Made by a program: the position numbers and the translations under genes. Below, piece by piece: positions 62,336 through 64,000 of a DNA stretch of 64,000 bases. The notes beneath the pieces are model-generated. The model saw only the letters and a list, made by a program, of their open reading frames with translations, did not search any database and was not told the DNA's origin. Each line of letters opens with the position of its first letter. Within the stretch, counting starts at the first letter, position 1. The stretch lies in contig CAUYUJ010016059.1 of NCBI GenBank assembly GCA_963575745.1, forward strand, positions 2,795,790 through 2,859,789. The letters are read 5' to 3'. The DNA comes from Prorocentrum cordatum. Lineage: Eukaryota > Sar > Dinophyceae > Prorocentrales > Prorocentraceae.

Positions 62336-63187
62336 GCGCAAATGAGAGCTGCCCCCTGAGAAGGACAAAATGAGCCCAAAACCTTCGTAAAATCAATGAT
62401 TTTGCTATGAAGGACGATGAGCGCTGCCCCCTCAGAAGGCCAAAATGGGGCCAAAACCATAGTAAAGTAAATGTTTTCTGCTTCAAAGACGGTCTGAGGC
62501 GCCAACCCCCCCCCCCCTTTGGGGCCAGAATCCTCGTGAGGGTCGTCGTTTTTTGGCCCTCCCAGGAGTCAAAAAAGACCCCCCTGGCGACGCCCCGGAG
62601 TCCCTGTCCAGGTCCAGGGGGAGGGGGTAGGGGGAGGGGTAAACCCCTCCCCGAAGGGGAAGAAGGGGGGTTGAGGACAGAGAGCTCCCTAAACCACTCA
62701 CGCCCAAAGGGCTGGTGGGATTATTTCGTGCGATAGCACGCAACTGTTGCGGAGGGGCGCGAATTATTGCACGGGCATTTCTTTTGCATGTGTAACAGGC
62801 TACACAGTTGCATCCAGGGGCATATATTACATCTGGCACACAAGCCATTGCATCCAGGCGCCAACTATTGCAAGCGCTAGTGCACCTCTCCCCGCGGATC
62901 CGTCTGCGTCAGACCCACTTCTTCAGCTCGAAGGGTCGGGAATTGAAAGAAAGCCCACTCGGACAAGTCGACTGAGGAAATCTGCACGGTTCCACTCGAC
63001 CTCGGCATACGATTGTGCCAGTGCAATCCCCAATAGGTTTTGTTAATCGTTAATCGACGTGCGTGTCGCCGGCTGCATTATGTTGTTTCTAGACATCCGT
63101 TAGTGATCTCCCCAGGGTGCATTCACAACGCGGTGCCGCGCGCACCCGCGGAATTCCTTCGCACATTTCGCTAAAGTGTCAGTTTAC

Positions 63188-63390
63188 TAAAGGCTGTGCT
63201 GTCAATCTTCGATAGAGGTTGACACCAACACCAACATCGACGTTTGCCATCACCGAGGGATGATGATCCCGATCTCGGCGATGGTGGCAATTGTTGGCCT
63301 CTTGAGGTGGCCGAAAGGTTACCGGCAACACCAACATGCATAAATATTGTTCCCCCGTGAAGACGGCTCCCTGTGTTGGTGTTGGTGCAG
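63188..63390. mobile_element. Small dispersed element with ACACC/GGTGT ends, copy 2
   Basis: Matches 32325-32526 in order. Here the ends are clearer: GTTGACACCAACACC at 63219 and GGTGTTGGTGCAG at 63378, inverted at about ten positions. Confidence 0.7.
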
Positions 63391-63419
63391 ATCCTCAGGC
63401 CTCCTACAACGACTGTTGG

Positions 63420-63765
63420 GAGTTTGGTTTTCGCCCGTTTTCCCATGTCTTCGGCAGTTTTCTAGCCTCGGGGTGCTTTCCAGCAGCTGCGCCTTGCCAA
63501 GGGCGGGTGCCCAGATCGTCCCGAAAGGCCCCTGGAGAGCCGAGTGATGACCTGAAAGCGCGGGGGCAACGACAGGAGGGGACCAGCGCTTAGGGGCAGA
63601 AGCATCGACCCTTCATGGCCCATTGGTCACCGATGGGGGGCCAGATGCCCCACGCTGCGCAAACGCGTGCGGTTTCGCTATCGGGGGCCAATCGCTTATC
63701 GCCCGTCCATCGGCGGTGCATCGGCGGTTCCGGGTCAATGTGCCCCCCTTGAGTCAGTCCCCACG
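63420..63765. repeat. Dispersed repeat R1, fullest copy
   Basis: Its first part matches kinase intron 2 (22330-22500). Its second part (GGGGGCCAGATGCCCCACGC, GTGCGGTTTCGCTATCGGGG, GCCCCCCTTGAGTCAGTCC) matches both intron 2 and 19325-19455. Confidence 0.75.
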
Positions 63766-64000
63766 CACTACTCCCCATCAGGGAACAATGAATCAACATA
63801 TAAGAAGCCCCAAGCGATGATTGCTCTGTGGCGTTCTTCCTTGCTCTGGTAATGAGATGGCCTTGCGCGCGGGACTTCGGCGATGGGCGCCTCAGGGTCC
63901 TGGCGATGGGCACTGGGACATGGTGGCCCAGTGGGTCCTCGCCACGGGGTCCCAAGAAGACTATTAGAACGGTTGGGACTTCCACTGCCACCATCTCTCC

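Overview
This window looks like nuclear DNA of a dinoflagellate. The strongest evidence is three near-exact copies (one mismatch each) of the 22-nt dinoflagellate spliced leader, which begins CCGTAGCCATTTTGGC, at 42901, 46942 and 54961. Other support is a very GC-rich and repeat-rich sequence, sparse genes split by large introns, GA and GC splice donors beside GT, and retroelement proteins of types I associate with dinoflagellate genomes (from memory, not searched). Genus cannot be decided from the sequence. Nothing bacterial (operons, ribosome binding sites, rRNA, CRISPR) is visible.

Layout. 1-21.9 kb holds no convincing gene. It contains trinucleotide microsatellites, a ~225-bp satellite (about 10.1-11.4 kb), two MITE-like elements (2956-3250 and 15674-15879), perfect or near-perfect palindromes and several dispersed repeats. 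21976-32110 carries one recognisable host gene, a Ser/Thr protein kinase in at least six exons. Its exons hold the glycine loop, VAAK lysine, helix-C glutamate, HRD, DFG and PPE motifs. One interruption is a 397-bp element with terminal inverted repeats and an ACATC duplication. Another intron is about 7.6 kb and full of repeats. 32.3-34.0 kb holds small repeats and a degenerate repeat-protein sequence.

34.6-39.95 kb is a decayed DIRS-like retroelement in the order gag-like, reverse transcriptase, RNase H-like, DNA-methylase-like, and the start of a tyrosine recombinase. It is broken by stops and frameshifts and cut off in the recombinase. 40.0-42.2 kb has C/G-tract repeats and two doubtful gene fragments.

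42.2-59.4 kb is the most striking part. Three retroposed, spliced-leader-capped elements (A, B, C) each lie inside an array of a 20-bp repeat (consensus AGGAGCACGGCAGAACACAC). Each is flanked by its own 13-15-bp target-site duplication, and all share one 3' tail. B is a LINE-like element with a zinc-finger/coiled-coil ORF1 and an RT-RNase H ORF2. C has an intact ORF1 but has lost RT and RNase H. A carries a different, intact ~528-codon ORF of unknown function. The flanks of A and B are near-identical segmental copies carrying different cargo. 59.4-64 kb has no gene: a hairpin element, duplicated repeats and minisatellites.

The genes do not form a pathway. The window is a host kinase gene surrounded and invaded by mobile and satellite DNA. 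All homology statements come from reading motifs by eye; no database search was run.
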